Under the pieces are notes generated by a model. The model was given only the letters and a program-made list of their open reading frames with translations. It was not told the origin of the DNA and ran no database searches. Made by a program: the position numbers and the translations under genes. 64,000 nt of DNA from Actinocorallia populi (GTDB lineage: Bacteria > Actinomycetota > Actinomycetes > Streptosporangiales > Streptosporangiaceae). This document shows positions 1-8,722 of the stretch, one piece after another. The stretch lies in the NCBI RefSeq assembly GCF_002995495.1, contig NZ_PVZV01000005.1, forward strand, positions 372,001-436,000, read 5' to 3'. Position 1 is the first letter of the stretch. The number at the start of each line of letters is the position of its first letter.

Positions 1-974
1 CCACCGCTCTGCTGGGGGTGACGATCGCGCAGAGCGGCGGCGGTGACGCCGTCTCCTACCGGGCCAGGTTCACCGACGCCTCCGGCCTGCGGGCGGGGGA
101 CAGCGTCCGGATCGCCGGTGTGCAGGTCGGCCGGATCGAGCGGTTGCGGATCGTCGACCGCAGGCTCGCCGAGGCCGTCTTCACCGTCGAGAAGGGCCGC
201 GCGCTGCCGGCCACCGCCACCGCCGGGGTGAAGTGGCTGAACCTCGTCGGCCAGCGCTACCTGGAACTCGGCCAGGGCACCGGGCTCGGGGGAGTGCTGC
301 CACCCGGCGGGCTCATCCCGCCGGACCGCACGCTCCCCGCCGTGGACCTGACCGAGCTGTTCAACGGTTTCCAGCCGCTGTTCCAGGCCCTGTCCCCGCA
401 AGACGTCAACAAGCTCGCCGACTCCCTCATCCAGGTGCTCCAGGGCCAGGGCGGGACGCTGGAGACGCTGCTGACCACGGTCGGCTCACTGACCACCACG
501 ATCGCCGCCAAAGACCAGGTGATCGGCCAGGTCATCACCAACCTGAACACCGTGCTGGAGACCGTCAACTCCCGGGGCGACCGGTTCGGCGGCCTCATCT
601 CGACGTTGCGCGCGCTGGTGTCGGGGCTGGCCGCGGACCGCGAGCCCATCGGTGAGGCGGTCACGGCGCTCGGCGACCTCACCGAGACCACCACGTCCCT
701 GCTGGAGGACGGACGGGAGCCCCTACGCGCCGACATAGCCGAGCTGGGACGGCTGTCGAAGAACCTCCAACAGGACGCGCCGACCGTCGAGCGGTTCCTG
801 AAGCGGCTGCCGACCAAGCTCGAGACGATCGCGCGGCTCGGCTCCTACGGCTCCTGGCTGAACTTCTACGTCTGCGAGGCCACCGTGACCGGCGTGTCCT
901 ACAAGCAGTACCCGGGGGAGACTCCGCCCCCGCTCACTCCGGTGGCCGGGGACGCGGCGAGGTGCGGCTCATGA
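1..974 (+). CDS. Mce family protein, MceB-type (5' end outside window)
   Basis: Substrate-binding subunit of an Mce lipid-import complex; these proteins are membrane-anchored and form hexameric tunnels across the envelope. The frame is open to the left edge (first full codon at base 3), and the first visible residues, TALLGVTIAQ, look like the end of the N-terminal membrane helix, so the gene begins upstream. A MlaD/Mce domain follows (VSYRARFTDASGLRAGDSVRIAG, VGRIERL), then a long helical Mce4_CUP1-like region and a C-terminal part with two cysteines, as in MceB proteins. Its stop overlaps the next gene in ATGA. The B assignment rests on position in the B-C-D-E-F order, since the A gene and YrbE genes are not visible. 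Confidence 0.85.
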   Translation, partial: TALLGVTIAQSGGGDAVSYRARFTDASGLRAGDSVRIAGVQVGRIERLRIVDRRLAEAVFTVEKGRALPATATAGVKWLNLVGQRYLELGQGTGLGGVLPPGGLIPPDRTLPAVDLTELFNGFQPLFQALSPQDVNKLADSLIQVLQGQGGTLETLLTTVGSLTTTIAAKDQVIGQVITNLNTVLETVNSRGDRFGGLISTLRALVSGLAADREPIGEAVTALGDLTETTTSLLEDGREPLRADIAELGRLSKNLQQDAPTVERFLKRLPTKLETIARLGSYGSWLNFYVCEATVTGVSYKQYPGETPPPLTPVAGDAARCGS

Positions 975-1987
975 TCCGCCGCCGCAAGCGCGTCGCCGAC
1001 CGCGATCCGATCGCCGTCGCCATCGTCGGCCTGCTGCTGATGAGCCTTGTCGGCGGCCTGGCCTACTCCGCGGAGGACCTCCCGGTCGTCGGAGGCGGCA
1101 CCACCTACAGCGCGGACTTCACCGAGGCAGCCGGGCTCCGCTCCGGCGGTGAGGTGCGGATCGCCGGCATGAAGGTCGGCAAGGTCACGCGGGTGGCGCT
1201 GGACGGGGCCAAGGTGCGCGTCGACTTCCGCGTCGAGGACGTGTGGATCGGTGATGCCAGCACCGTCGCCATCGCCATCAAGACCGTCCTGGGCGACAAG
1301 TACCTGGCGGTCGACCCCCTGGGGACCGGCGCCCAGAAGCCCGAGGAACGCATCCCGGCGAGCCGGACGACCTCTCCTTACGACGTGGTGACCGCCTTCC
1401 AGGACCTTTCAGGGACGATCGACCAGATCGACACCGAGAAACTGGCACAGAGCCTCGACACCCTGGCTGAGACGTTCTCCGGCACCGCTCCCGGCGTCCG
1501 CAAGACCCTGTCGGGCATGTCGGCCCTGTCGAAGACCATCGCCACACGGGACGACGCACTGGCGACCCTGTTCCAGAACACCAAGAAGGTCAGCGGGCAA
1601 CTCGCCGACCGCACGTCTGACTTCGAAGCGCTGCTCCGCGACGGCAATCTCCTGCTCGGCGAGCTCAAACGCCGCCGCCAGGCCATCCACGGCCTCCTTG
1701 TGGGCACCCGCACCATGTCCGAGCAGCTCTCAGGCTTCGTCGACGACAACCAGAAGAAGCTCAAACCCACCCTGCAAGCGCTGGGCGAGGTCGCCGACGT
1801 GCTCCAGCGCAACCAGGACAACCTCGACCGGGCGCTGAAACTGACCGCCCCCTACACCCGCCTGCTGGGCAATGCCCTGGGCAACGGGCGCTGGATGGAC
1901 GGCTACCTCTGCGGTCTCGTGCCCAACGCCTACCAGGCCGACCCCCCGGCGGCGGGCTGCCTCCCGCCCAAGCAGGAAGGGCAGTGA
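971..1987 (+). CDS. Mce family protein, MceC-type
   Basis: Third-position Mce subunit of the lipid importer, 338 residues. I chose ATG 971, which overlaps the preceding TGA as ATGA, over an in-frame GTG at 962. An N-terminal membrane helix (IAVAIVGLLLMSLVGGL) follows a basic start (MIRRRKR). The MlaD/Mce domain is at about residues 35-115 (YSADFTEAAGLRSGGEVRIAG, VGKV), followed by a long helical segment rich in Leu heptads that in this family builds the tunnel. Two cysteines lie near the C-terminus. The next gene starts one base after the stop. Confidence 0.88.
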   Translation: MIRRRKRVADRDPIAVAIVGLLLMSLVGGLAYSAEDLPVVGGGTTYSADFTEAAGLRSGGEVRIAGMKVGKVTRVALDGAKVRVDFRVEDVWIGDASTVAIAIKTVLGDKYLAVDPLGTGAQKPEERIPASRTTSPYDVVTAFQDLSGTIDQIDTEKLAQSLDTLAETFSGTAPGVRKTLSGMSALSKTIATRDDALATLFQNTKKVSGQLADRTSDFEALLRDGNLLLGELKRRRQAIHGLLVGTRTMSEQLSGFVDDNQKKLKPTLQALGEVADVLQRNQDNLDRALKLTAPYTRLLGNALGNGRWMDGYLCGLVPNAYQADPPAAGCLPPKQEGQ

Positions 1988-1988
1988 G

Positions 1989-2957
1989 ATGCTCCGGAAA
2001 CTCCTGCCACTCCTCACCTTCGCGGCGGTCGTGGCGGTGGCGGTGGCGCTCGTACCCGTCCTGCGCGGCCCGGCCGGCACCCGCATCACCGCCTACTTTC
2101 CGCTGGCGATCGGCGTCTACGCCGGTTCGGAGGTCAGGGTGCTGGGCGTGAAGACCGGGACGATCGACTCGGTGCACCCTGAAGGCACCCGCGTCAAGGT
2201 GGTGCTGACCGTCGACGGCGGCGTGCGGATCCCCGCTGACGCCCGCGCCGTCGTCGTCGCCCCCAGTCTCGTCTCCGACCGCTACATCCAGCTCGCCCCC
2301 GCCTACACCGGAGGACCCGCCATGCGGTCCGGGGCGGTCGTCCCGCAGGAGCGCACCGCCGCCCCCGTCGAGCTCGACCAGCTCTACGACAGCATGAAAC
2401 GCCTCGCCAAGGCGCTCGGTCCGGAGGGAGCCAACCAGGACGGCGCGGTCAGCCGGGCCCTGGAGACGGGCGCCGAGAACCTCGAAGGCAACGGCGCGAA
2501 CGTCCGGCGGATGATCGACGACTTCGCGCAGGCGTCCAAGACGCTCTCCACCTCCAAGGACGACCTGTTCGGCGCCATCGGCGACCTCAACACGTTCGTT
2601 TCCATGCTGGCGGCGAACGACGGCCAGGTCCGCAAGGCCGAACGGCAACTCGCGGCGGTCTCCGGCTTCCTCGCCGACGACCGCGACGAGTTGGCCGCCG
2701 CGCTCACCCACCTCACGAAGGCCATGCTCAAGGTGAAGTCCTTCATCAAGGACAACCGCGCGCTCGTCCGGCAGGACGTGGAACGCCTGGAGAAGGTCGC
2801 CAAGGTGCTCGTACGGCAGCGCGCCGCCCTGGCCGAGGCGCTGGACACCCTCCCGCTGACCGTCCAGAACGTCCTCAACGCCTACGACCCGGCCACCCGC
2901 TCCCTGCGCGGCCGGGGCAACATCCTGGAACTCATGCCGCTCGGGGAGGTCCGATGA
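1989..2957 (+). CDS. Mce family protein, MceD-type
   Basis: Mce subunit of 322 residues. ATG 1989 lies one base after the upstream stop; the open frame continues upstream inside mceC, but that extension is only mceC read in another frame. The N-terminus MLRKLLPLLTFAAVVAVAVAL is an uncleaved membrane anchor without a lipobox. The MlaD domain (residues about 35-110) contains GVYAGSEVRVLGVKTGTID and is followed by the helical Mce4_CUP1-type region. It overlaps the next gene by four bases. The corresponding subunit of the second mce operon in this window (39912-40976) instead has a lipoprotein signal. Confidence 0.87.
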   Translation: MLRKLLPLLTFAAVVAVAVALVPVLRGPAGTRITAYFPLAIGVYAGSEVRVLGVKTGTIDSVHPEGTRVKVVLTVDGGVRIPADARAVVVAPSLVSDRYIQLAPAYTGGPAMRSGAVVPQERTAAPVELDQLYDSMKRLAKALGPEGANQDGAVSRALETGAENLEGNGANVRRMIDDFAQASKTLSTSKDDLFGAIGDLNTFVSMLAANDGQVRKAERQLAAVSGFLADDRDELAAALTHLTKAMLKVKSFIKDNRALVRQDVERLEKVAKVLVRQRAALAEALDTLPLTVQNVLNAYDPATRSLRGRGNILELMPLGEVR

Positions 2958-3979
2958 AGAGGCTGGCGGCGGGCCTGCTGCTCCTCGGCACCGCAGGATG
3001 CGGGCTGCCCGGTCTGCAGGACATGACCCTGCCGGGCGGCGCGGACCTCGGTGACCGTCCATACACCGTGCACGCGGAGTTCGCCGACGTGCTGAACCTC
3101 GTGCCGCAGTCCGCGGTGAAGGTCAACGACGTGCCCGTCGGCAGGGTCACCGGCGTCGACCTCGCCGCCGACGGCTGGACGGCCAGGGTGAGCATGCTCG
3201 TCAACGGCGGGGTGAGGCTTCCCGCCGACGCGCAGGCCCAGGTGAGCCAGTCGAGCCTGCTGGGGGAGAAGTTCATCAGGCTTTCCGCCCCGCCCGCCGG
3301 AGCCGGGACACTCGCCGACGGGGCGGTCATCCCCGTCGAGCGCACCAACCGGAACACCGAGGTGGAGGAGGTCTTCGGTGCGCTGTCCCTGCTGCTCAAC
3401 GGCGGCGGCATCACCCAACTGCGGACCATCACCACCGAGCTGAACAAGGCGATGGACGGCAACGAACCGGCGATCAGGAGCCTGCTCGGCCAGGTCTCCG
3501 AACTCGCCGGGCAACTGGACGGCAACAAGAAGGCGATCACCGATGCGATCGACGGGGTGAACCGGCTGTCGCTCACCCTCGCCCGGCACAAGGACGAGAC
3601 GGGCGAGGTCCTGGACCACCTCGGCCCCGGCCTTGACGTGCTGGCCGACCAGCGGACCGCGCTCGTCGGCATGCTCACGGCGCTGGAGGACCTCTCGGGG
3701 ATCGCGACGCGCACGATCGAGCGGAGCAAGAAGGACCTGATCGCGGACCTCAAGGCGCTCGAGCCGACGCTGAAACGCCTCGCAGACTCCGGACGGGATC
3801 TGCCCCAGGCGCTGGAGGTGCTCTTCACCTACCCCTTCACCGACGCCGTCCTGCCCGCCGTCAAGGGCGACTACCTCAACTCCTACCTGACGGTCGCCGC
3901 GGTGGAGGGCACCGAGCTCATCCCGCCGATCAGCGCGCCCGCCGAGCCCGCGCCGACGGAACCGGAGGCACAGCCATGA
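2954..3979 (+). CDS. Mce family lipoprotein, MceE-type (LprK-like)
   Basis: Mce subunit of 341 residues that is probably lipid-anchored. The short signal peptide MKRLAAGLLLLGTAGC has its lipobox cysteine at residue 16; position -3 is Thr rather than the usual Leu/Val/Ile, but the rest fits. The MlaD domain follows (YTVHAEFADVLNLVPQSAVKVNDVPVG), then the helical region and a Pro/Ala-rich end. Start ATG 2954 overlaps the previous stop as ATGA and its own stop overlaps the next start the same way, so translation is probably coupled. In mce operons position five is normally the single lipoprotein, which fits here. Confidence 0.9.
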   Translation: MKRLAAGLLLLGTAGCGLPGLQDMTLPGGADLGDRPYTVHAEFADVLNLVPQSAVKVNDVPVGRVTGVDLAADGWTARVSMLVNGGVRLPADAQAQVSQSSLLGEKFIRLSAPPAGAGTLADGAVIPVERTNRNTEVEEVFGALSLLLNGGGITQLRTITTELNKAMDGNEPAIRSLLGQVSELAGQLDGNKKAITDAIDGVNRLSLTLARHKDETGEVLDHLGPGLDVLADQRTALVGMLTALEDLSGIATRTIERSKKDLIADLKALEPTLKRLADSGRDLPQALEVLFTYPFTDAVLPAVKGDYLNSYLTVAAVEGTELIPPISAPAEPAPTEPEAQP

Positions 3980-5196
3980 TCACCCTCGGCACGCGGCTGA
4001 AGAACCTCGCCTTCCTGGTCATCGGGCTGCTCTCGTTGTCCTACATCGCCGTGCACTACGCGGACCTGGGCAGGTACGCCGGCCTGAGCGGCACCTACAC
4101 CGTCCACGTCGAGCTGGCGCAGGCGGCCGGGCTGCTCACCAACGCCGACGTCACCTACCGGGGCGTCTCGGTCGGCAGGGTGGGGCCGCTGCACCTGACG
4201 GACGACGGCGTTCGGGCGGACCTGCGGCTGGAGAACACCGCGCCGCGGATCCCGGCGTCCGTCCAGGCCGTCGTGGCCGGCCGCTCGGCCGTCGGCGAGC
4301 AGTACATCGACCTGCGCCCGACCACCGGTGCGGGCCCGTACCTGGAGGCTGGCTCGGTCATCCCGCGCACCGCCACCGTGCTGCCCGCCCCCGTCACCGA
4401 CCTGCTCGCGGGCCTGGACGACTTCGCCTCCTCCGTGCCGCTGGACGCCCTGCGCACCGTCGTGGAGGAGCTCGGACTCGCCTTCACCGGTCAGGGGCCC
4501 GACCTGCAGGCCCTGCTGGACCACGGGGACGACTTCGTCGCCGCCGCGAACGAGCACAGCGCCCAGACGACGAGCCTGATCGAGAACGGCGAGAACATGC
4601 TGCGCACCCAGAACCAGGAGGCCGCCTCGCTGAAGGACTTCGCGTCAGGGGCGAAGCTGCTGGCCGAGCAGCTGAAGAAGTCCGATCCCGACCTGCGCAG
4701 GCTCATCGCGACCGCGCCGGGGGCGGCGGCAGAGGCGGGCGGCCTCCTGCGCGACCTCGACCCCGAGCTGGGACTGCTGCTCTCCCACCTGCTGAACACC
4801 TCCGACGTGCTGTACACGCGGCAGGCGGCACTGCGCGAGCTGTTCGTACGAGCCCCCGCCGCCATCGCGGTGGGCTCCTCGGTCGTCCAGGACGGAAGGC
4901 TGAACCTCGGCATGGTCACCACGTTCTTCGATCCGCTTCCCTGCACCCGCGGATACGGCGGGACCGTCTACCGCAACGGATTGGACTTCACCGACATCGA
5001 GCTGAACGCCGCGGCCCGCTGCACGCTGCCGGTATCCGGCGGAGTCAACGTCCGGGGCTCGGCGCAGGCGCCGAAGGGCGGCAGGGTGCCTCCCGCCTCC
5101 GCGGCGGGCGCCCGGCCTCCGGGCGCGCTGTCGCTGCCGCCGCTCGGCGACCGGCCGTCCGACCTGCCCGCCCTGCTCGGGATCGGTGGACGGTGA
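3976..5196 (+). CDS. Mce family protein, MceF-type
   Basis: Last core Mce subunit of this operon, 406 residues. N-terminal anchor LAFLVIGLLSLSYIAVHYA, then the MlaD domain (YTVHVELAQAAGLLTNADVTYRGVSVG) and the long helical region; the C-terminus is Pro/Gly/Ala-rich and, unlike MceF of the second operon, has no C-terminal membrane helix. The conserved CTRGYGG segment near residue 320 is typical of MceF-type proteins. ATGA overlap with mceE and GTGA overlap with the downstream Mce-associated gene indicate one polycistronic unit. Confidence 0.88.
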   Translation: MITLGTRLKNLAFLVIGLLSLSYIAVHYADLGRYAGLSGTYTVHVELAQAAGLLTNADVTYRGVSVGRVGPLHLTDDGVRADLRLENTAPRIPASVQAVVAGRSAVGEQYIDLRPTTGAGPYLEAGSVIPRTATVLPAPVTDLLAGLDDFASSVPLDALRTVVEELGLAFTGQGPDLQALLDHGDDFVAAANEHSAQTTSLIENGENMLRTQNQEAASLKDFASGAKLLAEQLKKSDPDLRRLIATAPGAAAEAGGLLRDLDPELGLLLSHLLNTSDVLYTRQAALRELFVRAPAAIAVGSSVVQDGRLNLGMVTTFFDPLPCTRGYGGTVYRNGLDFTDIELNAAARCTLPVSGGVNVRGSAQAPKGGRVPPASAAGARPPGALSLPPLGDRPSDLPALLGIGGR

Positions 5197-5675
5197 GGCG
5201 CCTGCGGCCCGGCCGGTGGGCGGTCGTCACGGCGGCGGGGTTCTTCGCCTGGTCGGCCTGGACGTACCAGGGCCGTGAACCCGACCGGGCCGCCGAACGG
5301 GACCGCGCCCTGGCCGACGGGCGGGAGCGCGTCGCCGTCCTCAACACCCTCGACCACACCAGGGCCGAGGAGGGGCGGCGGGCCTGGCTGGAGGCCTCCA
5401 CGGGGGACCTGCGCGTCCGGCTCGAACGCGAGTCCTCCGCCGGCCGGCTCGTGAGCTCGCGTACCTCGGCCGTCGGCACGGTGCTGGCCGCCGCGCTCAC
5501 CTCGTTCGACGGCCGGGCGGGCTCGGCCGAGCTCATCGCGTCCGTGAACATCCAGATCACCCCGGCCGAGGGGGAGCCGAGCGTCCAGCGCAAACGGTTC
5601 TCCGCGGGCCTGACCCGCACCTCCGGAGGCTGGTCGTTGTCCTCCCTCATCGCGCTCCCCGCCCAGGACGGATGA
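5193..5675 (+). CDS. Mce-associated membrane protein (pair 1, type A)
   Basis: Small protein of 160 residues with an N-terminal membrane helix (WAVVTAAGFFAWSAWTY) and an exported NTF2-like domain of the kind found in Mce-associated (Mas) proteins. These proteins are thought to stabilise or assist Mce complexes. The GTG start overlaps the mceF stop as GTGA. It shares VLNTLDHTR, a GTV segment and a TRTSGGW motif with the gene at 6208-6720 and is clearly its paralogue. The precise function is unknown. Confidence 0.75.
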   Translation: MRRLRPGRWAVVTAAGFFAWSAWTYQGREPDRAAERDRALADGRERVAVLNTLDHTRAEEGRRAWLEASTGDLRVRLERESSAGRLVSSRTSAVGTVLAAALTSFDGRAGSAELIASVNIQITPAEGEPSVQRKRFSAGLTRTSGGWSLSSLIALPAQDG

Positions 5676-5678
5676 CCC

Positions 5679-6167
5679 GTGCAGACCTCCAGGTCCCTCC
5701 AGCCGCTCGCCGCGCTCCTGCTGACCGCCGCCGGCGCGGCGCTGCTGTACCTCGGCCGGGCGGAGGAGCCCCGCGACCGCGCGCTCCTGGACGCCGCCGC
5801 GACCGGGCAGGTGCTCGATGAGGTCGGCGACGGGCTGACCCGCGTCCTGTCCTACTCCCCGGACGGGCTCGATCTCACCGAGGACGCCGCGCGGGACGTC
5901 CTCCGGGGCAGGGCCGCCGAGCAGTACCGGACGCTGTTCGCGCGGGTACGCGAGGAGGCTCCCGCCCAAGGGACGTCCATGCGCACCCGGGTGGTCAGGG
6001 CGGGAGCGGTGGAGCTCACCGGCGACCACGCCGTCGTGCTGGTCTTCCTCGACCAGACCAGCGTCAGGGAGGGCGGGCGCGAGAGCCGCCCGGCCGCCGC
6101 GCAGCTGACCGTCACCGCCCGGTACGAGGACGGCCGCTGGCGCATCACCGAACTGAAAGCGACCTGA
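5679..6167 (+). CDS. Mce-associated membrane protein (pair 1, type B)
   Basis: Protein of 162 residues with an N-terminal hydrophobic helix (LAALLLTAAGAALLYL) and an exported domain ending in ARYEDGRWRITEL, a hallmark of Mce-associated proteins. GTG 5679 lies three bases after the upstream stop, so it is co-transcribed. It resembles the gene at 6717-7229 (shared VLSYS/LFSYD, EQYRTLF/EQLFGPL, DGRWRI/DGRWIL), making it the first copy of the type B gene in the duplicated pair. Function beyond association with the Mce system is not known. Confidence 0.75.
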   Translation: MQTSRSLQPLAALLLTAAGAALLYLGRAEEPRDRALLDAAATGQVLDEVGDGLTRVLSYSPDGLDLTEDAARDVLRGRAAEQYRTLFARVREEAPAQGTSMRTRVVRAGAVELTGDHAVVLVFLDQTSVREGGRESRPAAAQLTVTARYEDGRWRITELKAT

Positions 6168-6196
6168 GACCACTGAAACAGCCTGAGATCACTGAA
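6163..6196 (+). repeat. 15-bp direct repeat at the junction of the duplicated gene pairs
   Basis: Two near-identical 15-bp copies, CCTGAGACCACTGAA at 6163-6177 and CCTGAGATCACTGAA at 6182-6196, differ at one base and are separated by four bases. The first contains the stop codon of the upstream gene. They lie exactly between the two duplicated Mce-associated pairs and may be a trace of the duplication, or simply local slippage. Confidence 0.6.
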
Positions 6197-6207
6197 GGAG
6201 GACCGAG

Positions 6208-6720
6208 ATGGAAGGCGGGGTACGGACGAGGCGCGTCCTTCTCGCGCTCACGCTGGTCACCGCCCTGTGCGCGGTCTGGTCCGGCTGGTCCTGGTACGCG
6301 GCCGCGCACGACGGCGAGGCGGCGTTCTCCCGGCTGCGGGAACACGTGCTGCGGGAGGGCACGCAGGCCGTCCAGGACCTCAACACCCTCGACTACCGCG
6401 ACCTGGAGCGGGGCCTGGACCGGTGGGAGGCCGCCACGACCGGCGAGCTGCACCGGCAGATCACCGCCGGCAGGGCCGACTTCGCGCGGCAGGTGACGAA
6501 GGCCGGGACGGTGACCCGGGCTCGGGTCCTCGACGGCGCGGTGGCCGAGCTCGACGAACGCGCGGGCCGCGCCCGACTGCTGTTCGCGGTCCGGATGACC
6601 CTGGCGCCACCGGGGGCCGAACCCGTCGACAAGCGCATGAGGCTGATCGCCGACCTGACCCGCACCTCCGGCGGCTGGAAGGCGGACGCCCTGTCCCAGG
6701 CTCCGGGGAGCGCCGCGTGA
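6208..6720 (+). CDS. Mce-associated membrane protein (pair 2, type A)
   Basis: Protein of 170 residues. ATG 6208 is preceded by a strong ribosome-binding site (AAGGAGG, ending 7 bases upstream), the only strong one in this part of the operon, so translation probably re-initiates here. N-terminal membrane helix (LLALTLVTALCAVWSGWSWY), then an exported domain with QDLNTLDYR, AGTVTRA and LTRTSGGWKAD, matching the gene at 5193-5675. Its stop overlaps the next GTG start as GTGA. Likely role: accessory to the Mce importer; direct function unknown. Confidence 0.75.
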   Translation: MEGGVRTRRVLLALTLVTALCAVWSGWSWYAAAHDGEAAFSRLREHVLREGTQAVQDLNTLDYRDLERGLDRWEAATTGELHRQITAGRADFARQVTKAGTVTRARVLDGAVAELDERAGRARLLFAVRMTLAPPGAEPVDKRMRLIADLTRTSGGWKADALSQAPGSAA

Positions 6721-7229
6721 ACCGCCGCCTTCCGCTCGTCCTGAGCGCGCTGATGCTCGCCCTGGGCGCGTTCACCGGCTGGGGCGCGCACCAGACCCGC
6801 GCAGAAAGGAACGCCCCCGGCGTCCGTAATGCGGCGCTGACCGATAACGGCCACACCGCGGAGGTCCTCGGCCAGGTGACCGGAGCGGTGGAGCGCCTCT
6901 TCTCCTATGACCGACTCGATCCCGAGGCGACCCGGAAGGCGGCGGGGGAGCTGCTGACGGGCGCCGCGGTCGCGCAGCACGAGCAGCTCTTCGGACCGCT
7001 CCGGGACGCCGCTCCGAAGCGGGGGTTCGTCCTGACCACCAAGGTCAGCCATGCCGCGGTGCGCTCGCTGTCCGGGGACCGCGCCCATCTCCTGGTGTTC
7101 GCCGAGCAGCTCGGCACCACGGCGGGCGCCGCCGGGCGGAGCACTGGCGCGGCGGCGATGCTGGCGGTCGACGCGGTGCGCCGCGACGGGCGCTGGATCC
7201 TGTCCGAAATCGACAGGCTCGATGACTGA
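6717..7229 (+). CDS. Mce-associated membrane protein (pair 2, type B)
   Basis: Protein of 170 residues starting at GTG 6717, which overlaps the upstream stop. A longer open frame begins at 6267, but that extension only reads the preceding gene out of frame. The N-terminal helix (LPLVLSALMLALGAFTGWG) is followed by an exported domain ending AVRRDGRWILSEID, typical of Mce-associated proteins and paralogous to 5679-6167. It is the last gene of this mce operon; about 125 bases with no clear terminator separate it from the next gene. Confidence 0.75.
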   Translation: MNRRLPLVLSALMLALGAFTGWGAHQTRAERNAPGVRNAALTDNGHTAEVLGQVTGAVERLFSYDRLDPEATRKAAGELLTGAAVAQHEQLFGPLRDAAPKRGFVLTTKVSHAAVRSLSGDRAHLLVFAEQLGTTAGAAGRSTGAAAMLAVDAVRRDGRWILSEIDRLDD

Positions 7230-7355
7230 GATAAGCGTGACATAAGTCGCTCGAGAAACGCTTCACCCTTTCAGGCTGGATAAGGGCGCCTCATCTGTTG
7301 AACCATGAGCACGACGTGAAGGAACCGCTCCACCGACAGAGAGGGGGCCCGGAAC

Positions 7356-8600
7356 GTGGGCCTGCTCCAGGGAATCTTGGACTACGAGTCCCACCGGAGA
7401 ACCCTGGACGATCTCGTACGGCACTACCGGCCGCAACTGCCGCAGATCGCCCGGGAAGGTGTGGCCGCGATCGAGAAGACCATCCCCGACTACGTGCGCC
7501 CGCACGACCCCAGGTACGCCGAGGTCGTGGAGAAGGCCGTCGAGTACGCCATCGGCCACTGGTTCGACATGGTCGCCGACCCGGCGCTGGAGTCCGACGA
7601 GGTCATCGCCTTCTTCCGCGAGCTGGGGGTCGGCGAGGCCAGGGAGGGCCGCAGCCTGGAGACCTGGCAGCGGTCGGCGCGGATCGGCACCAGTGCCGCC
7701 ATCGCCTACATCACCCGCCGCAACCGGGAACTGCCGATGGAGGTGCCGGGCGAGGTCGTCGGCCAGATCACCGCGTCGGTCCTGGCCTACATCGACCGGC
7801 TCGCCGAGGCGGTGGCCGCCGGGCACGCCGAGGCCAGCGCCCGCGAGGTCGGCGAGTACCAGGGCAGGCGCCGCCGGCTGCTGGAACTGCTCGTCGCCGG
7901 GCCGGAGCCGGACCTGAAGGAGGTCAGGGACCTGGCCGCCAAGTCCGAGTGGACGGTCCCGCAGACGATGGCCGTCGTCGCGCTGCGGGAGCGCGAGGGC
8001 GTGACCGTGCGCCGGCCCGCGCTGCCCTCGGAGGTGCTGGTCGGGCTGCACCTGAGCGAACCCTGCCTGATCGTGCCCGATCCCGAGGGGCCGGGCCGCC
8101 GCCGGATGCTGGAGAACGGGCTGCGCGGGTGGACCGCGGTCGTCGGCCCCACCGTCCCGCCCGCCGAGGCCGCCCGCTCCCTGGACTGGGCGAGGCGGGG
8201 CCTGGACCTGGCGCGCCGCGGCCTCATCGGCGGCGACGGGCCGATCCTGGCGGTCGAGCACCTGCCGTCCCTGATGATCCTGGACCGGCCCGACCTGCTG
8301 TGCCAGGTCGCCGAGCGCCGCCTCGGGCGGCTGCTGGAGCTGCGCCCCCGCCAGCGCCGCGTGCTGGCCGAGACCCTGCTGGCCTGCCTGGAGTCCGGGT
8401 TCAACGCCACCGAGGTCGCCCAGCGGCTGCACATGCACGCGCAGACCATCCGCTACCGGGTGCGGCAGCTGGAGGGCCTGCTCGGCGAGGGCATCTACGA
8501 CCCGGCGAGCCGCCTGGAACTGCACATGGTGCTGCACGGCTGGCTGGCGCTGCACCCCGAGACGGCCGAGGAGCAGGCCGGGCCTGTGCGCACCGGATGA
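7356..8600 (+). CDS. PucR/CdaR-type helix-turn-helix regulator (copy 1)
   Basis: Cytoplasmic regulator of 414 residues. The N-terminal helical half (about 1-170) resembles the RsbRD-like sensor region of this family. A middle region resembles the degenerate GGDEF-like CdaR domain. The C-terminus carries a PucR-type helix-turn-helix (about 350-400) with the family signature FNATEVAQRLHMHAQTIRYRVRQLE. GTG 7356 follows a purine-rich AGAGAGGGGG stretch. It lies directly after the first mce operon and before a paralogue, so a role in controlling mce genes is possible but only inferred from position. Effector unknown. Confidence 0.8.
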   Translation: MGLLQGILDYESHRRTLDDLVRHYRPQLPQIAREGVAAIEKTIPDYVRPHDPRYAEVVEKAVEYAIGHWFDMVADPALESDEVIAFFRELGVGEAREGRSLETWQRSARIGTSAAIAYITRRNRELPMEVPGEVVGQITASVLAYIDRLAEAVAAGHAEASAREVGEYQGRRRRLLELLVAGPEPDLKEVRDLAAKSEWTVPQTMAVVALREREGVTVRRPALPSEVLVGLHLSEPCLIVPDPEGPGRRRMLENGLRGWTAVVGPTVPPAEAARSLDWARRGLDLARRGLIGGDGPILAVEHLPSLMILDRPDLLCQVAERRLGRLLELRPRQRRVLAETLLACLESGFNATEVAQRLHMHAQTIRYRVRQLEGLLGEGIYDPASRLELHMVLHGWLALHPETAEEQAGPVRTG

Positions 8601-8640
8601 CGCGCGGACCCCGTCACACGCACTCGACTCATGAAGCGGG

Positions 8641-8663
8641 ACCCGCCTTTTAGCAGGGCGGGT
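8641..8663 (+). other. inverted repeat (ACCCGCC/GGCGGGT) between the two PucR-type genes
   Basis: A perfect 7-bp stem, 8641-8647 against 8657-8663, with a 9-base loop. No T-tract follows. It sits 60 bases upstream of the second regulator and could be a weak terminator for copy 1 or an operator for copy 2; the sequence does not decide. Confidence 0.4.
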
Positions 8664-8722
8664 ACTGGAGGGGCCTCACCGGCGGGACACAGAATCTCGC
8701 GGGAAAGAGGAGGAGTCTTTCC

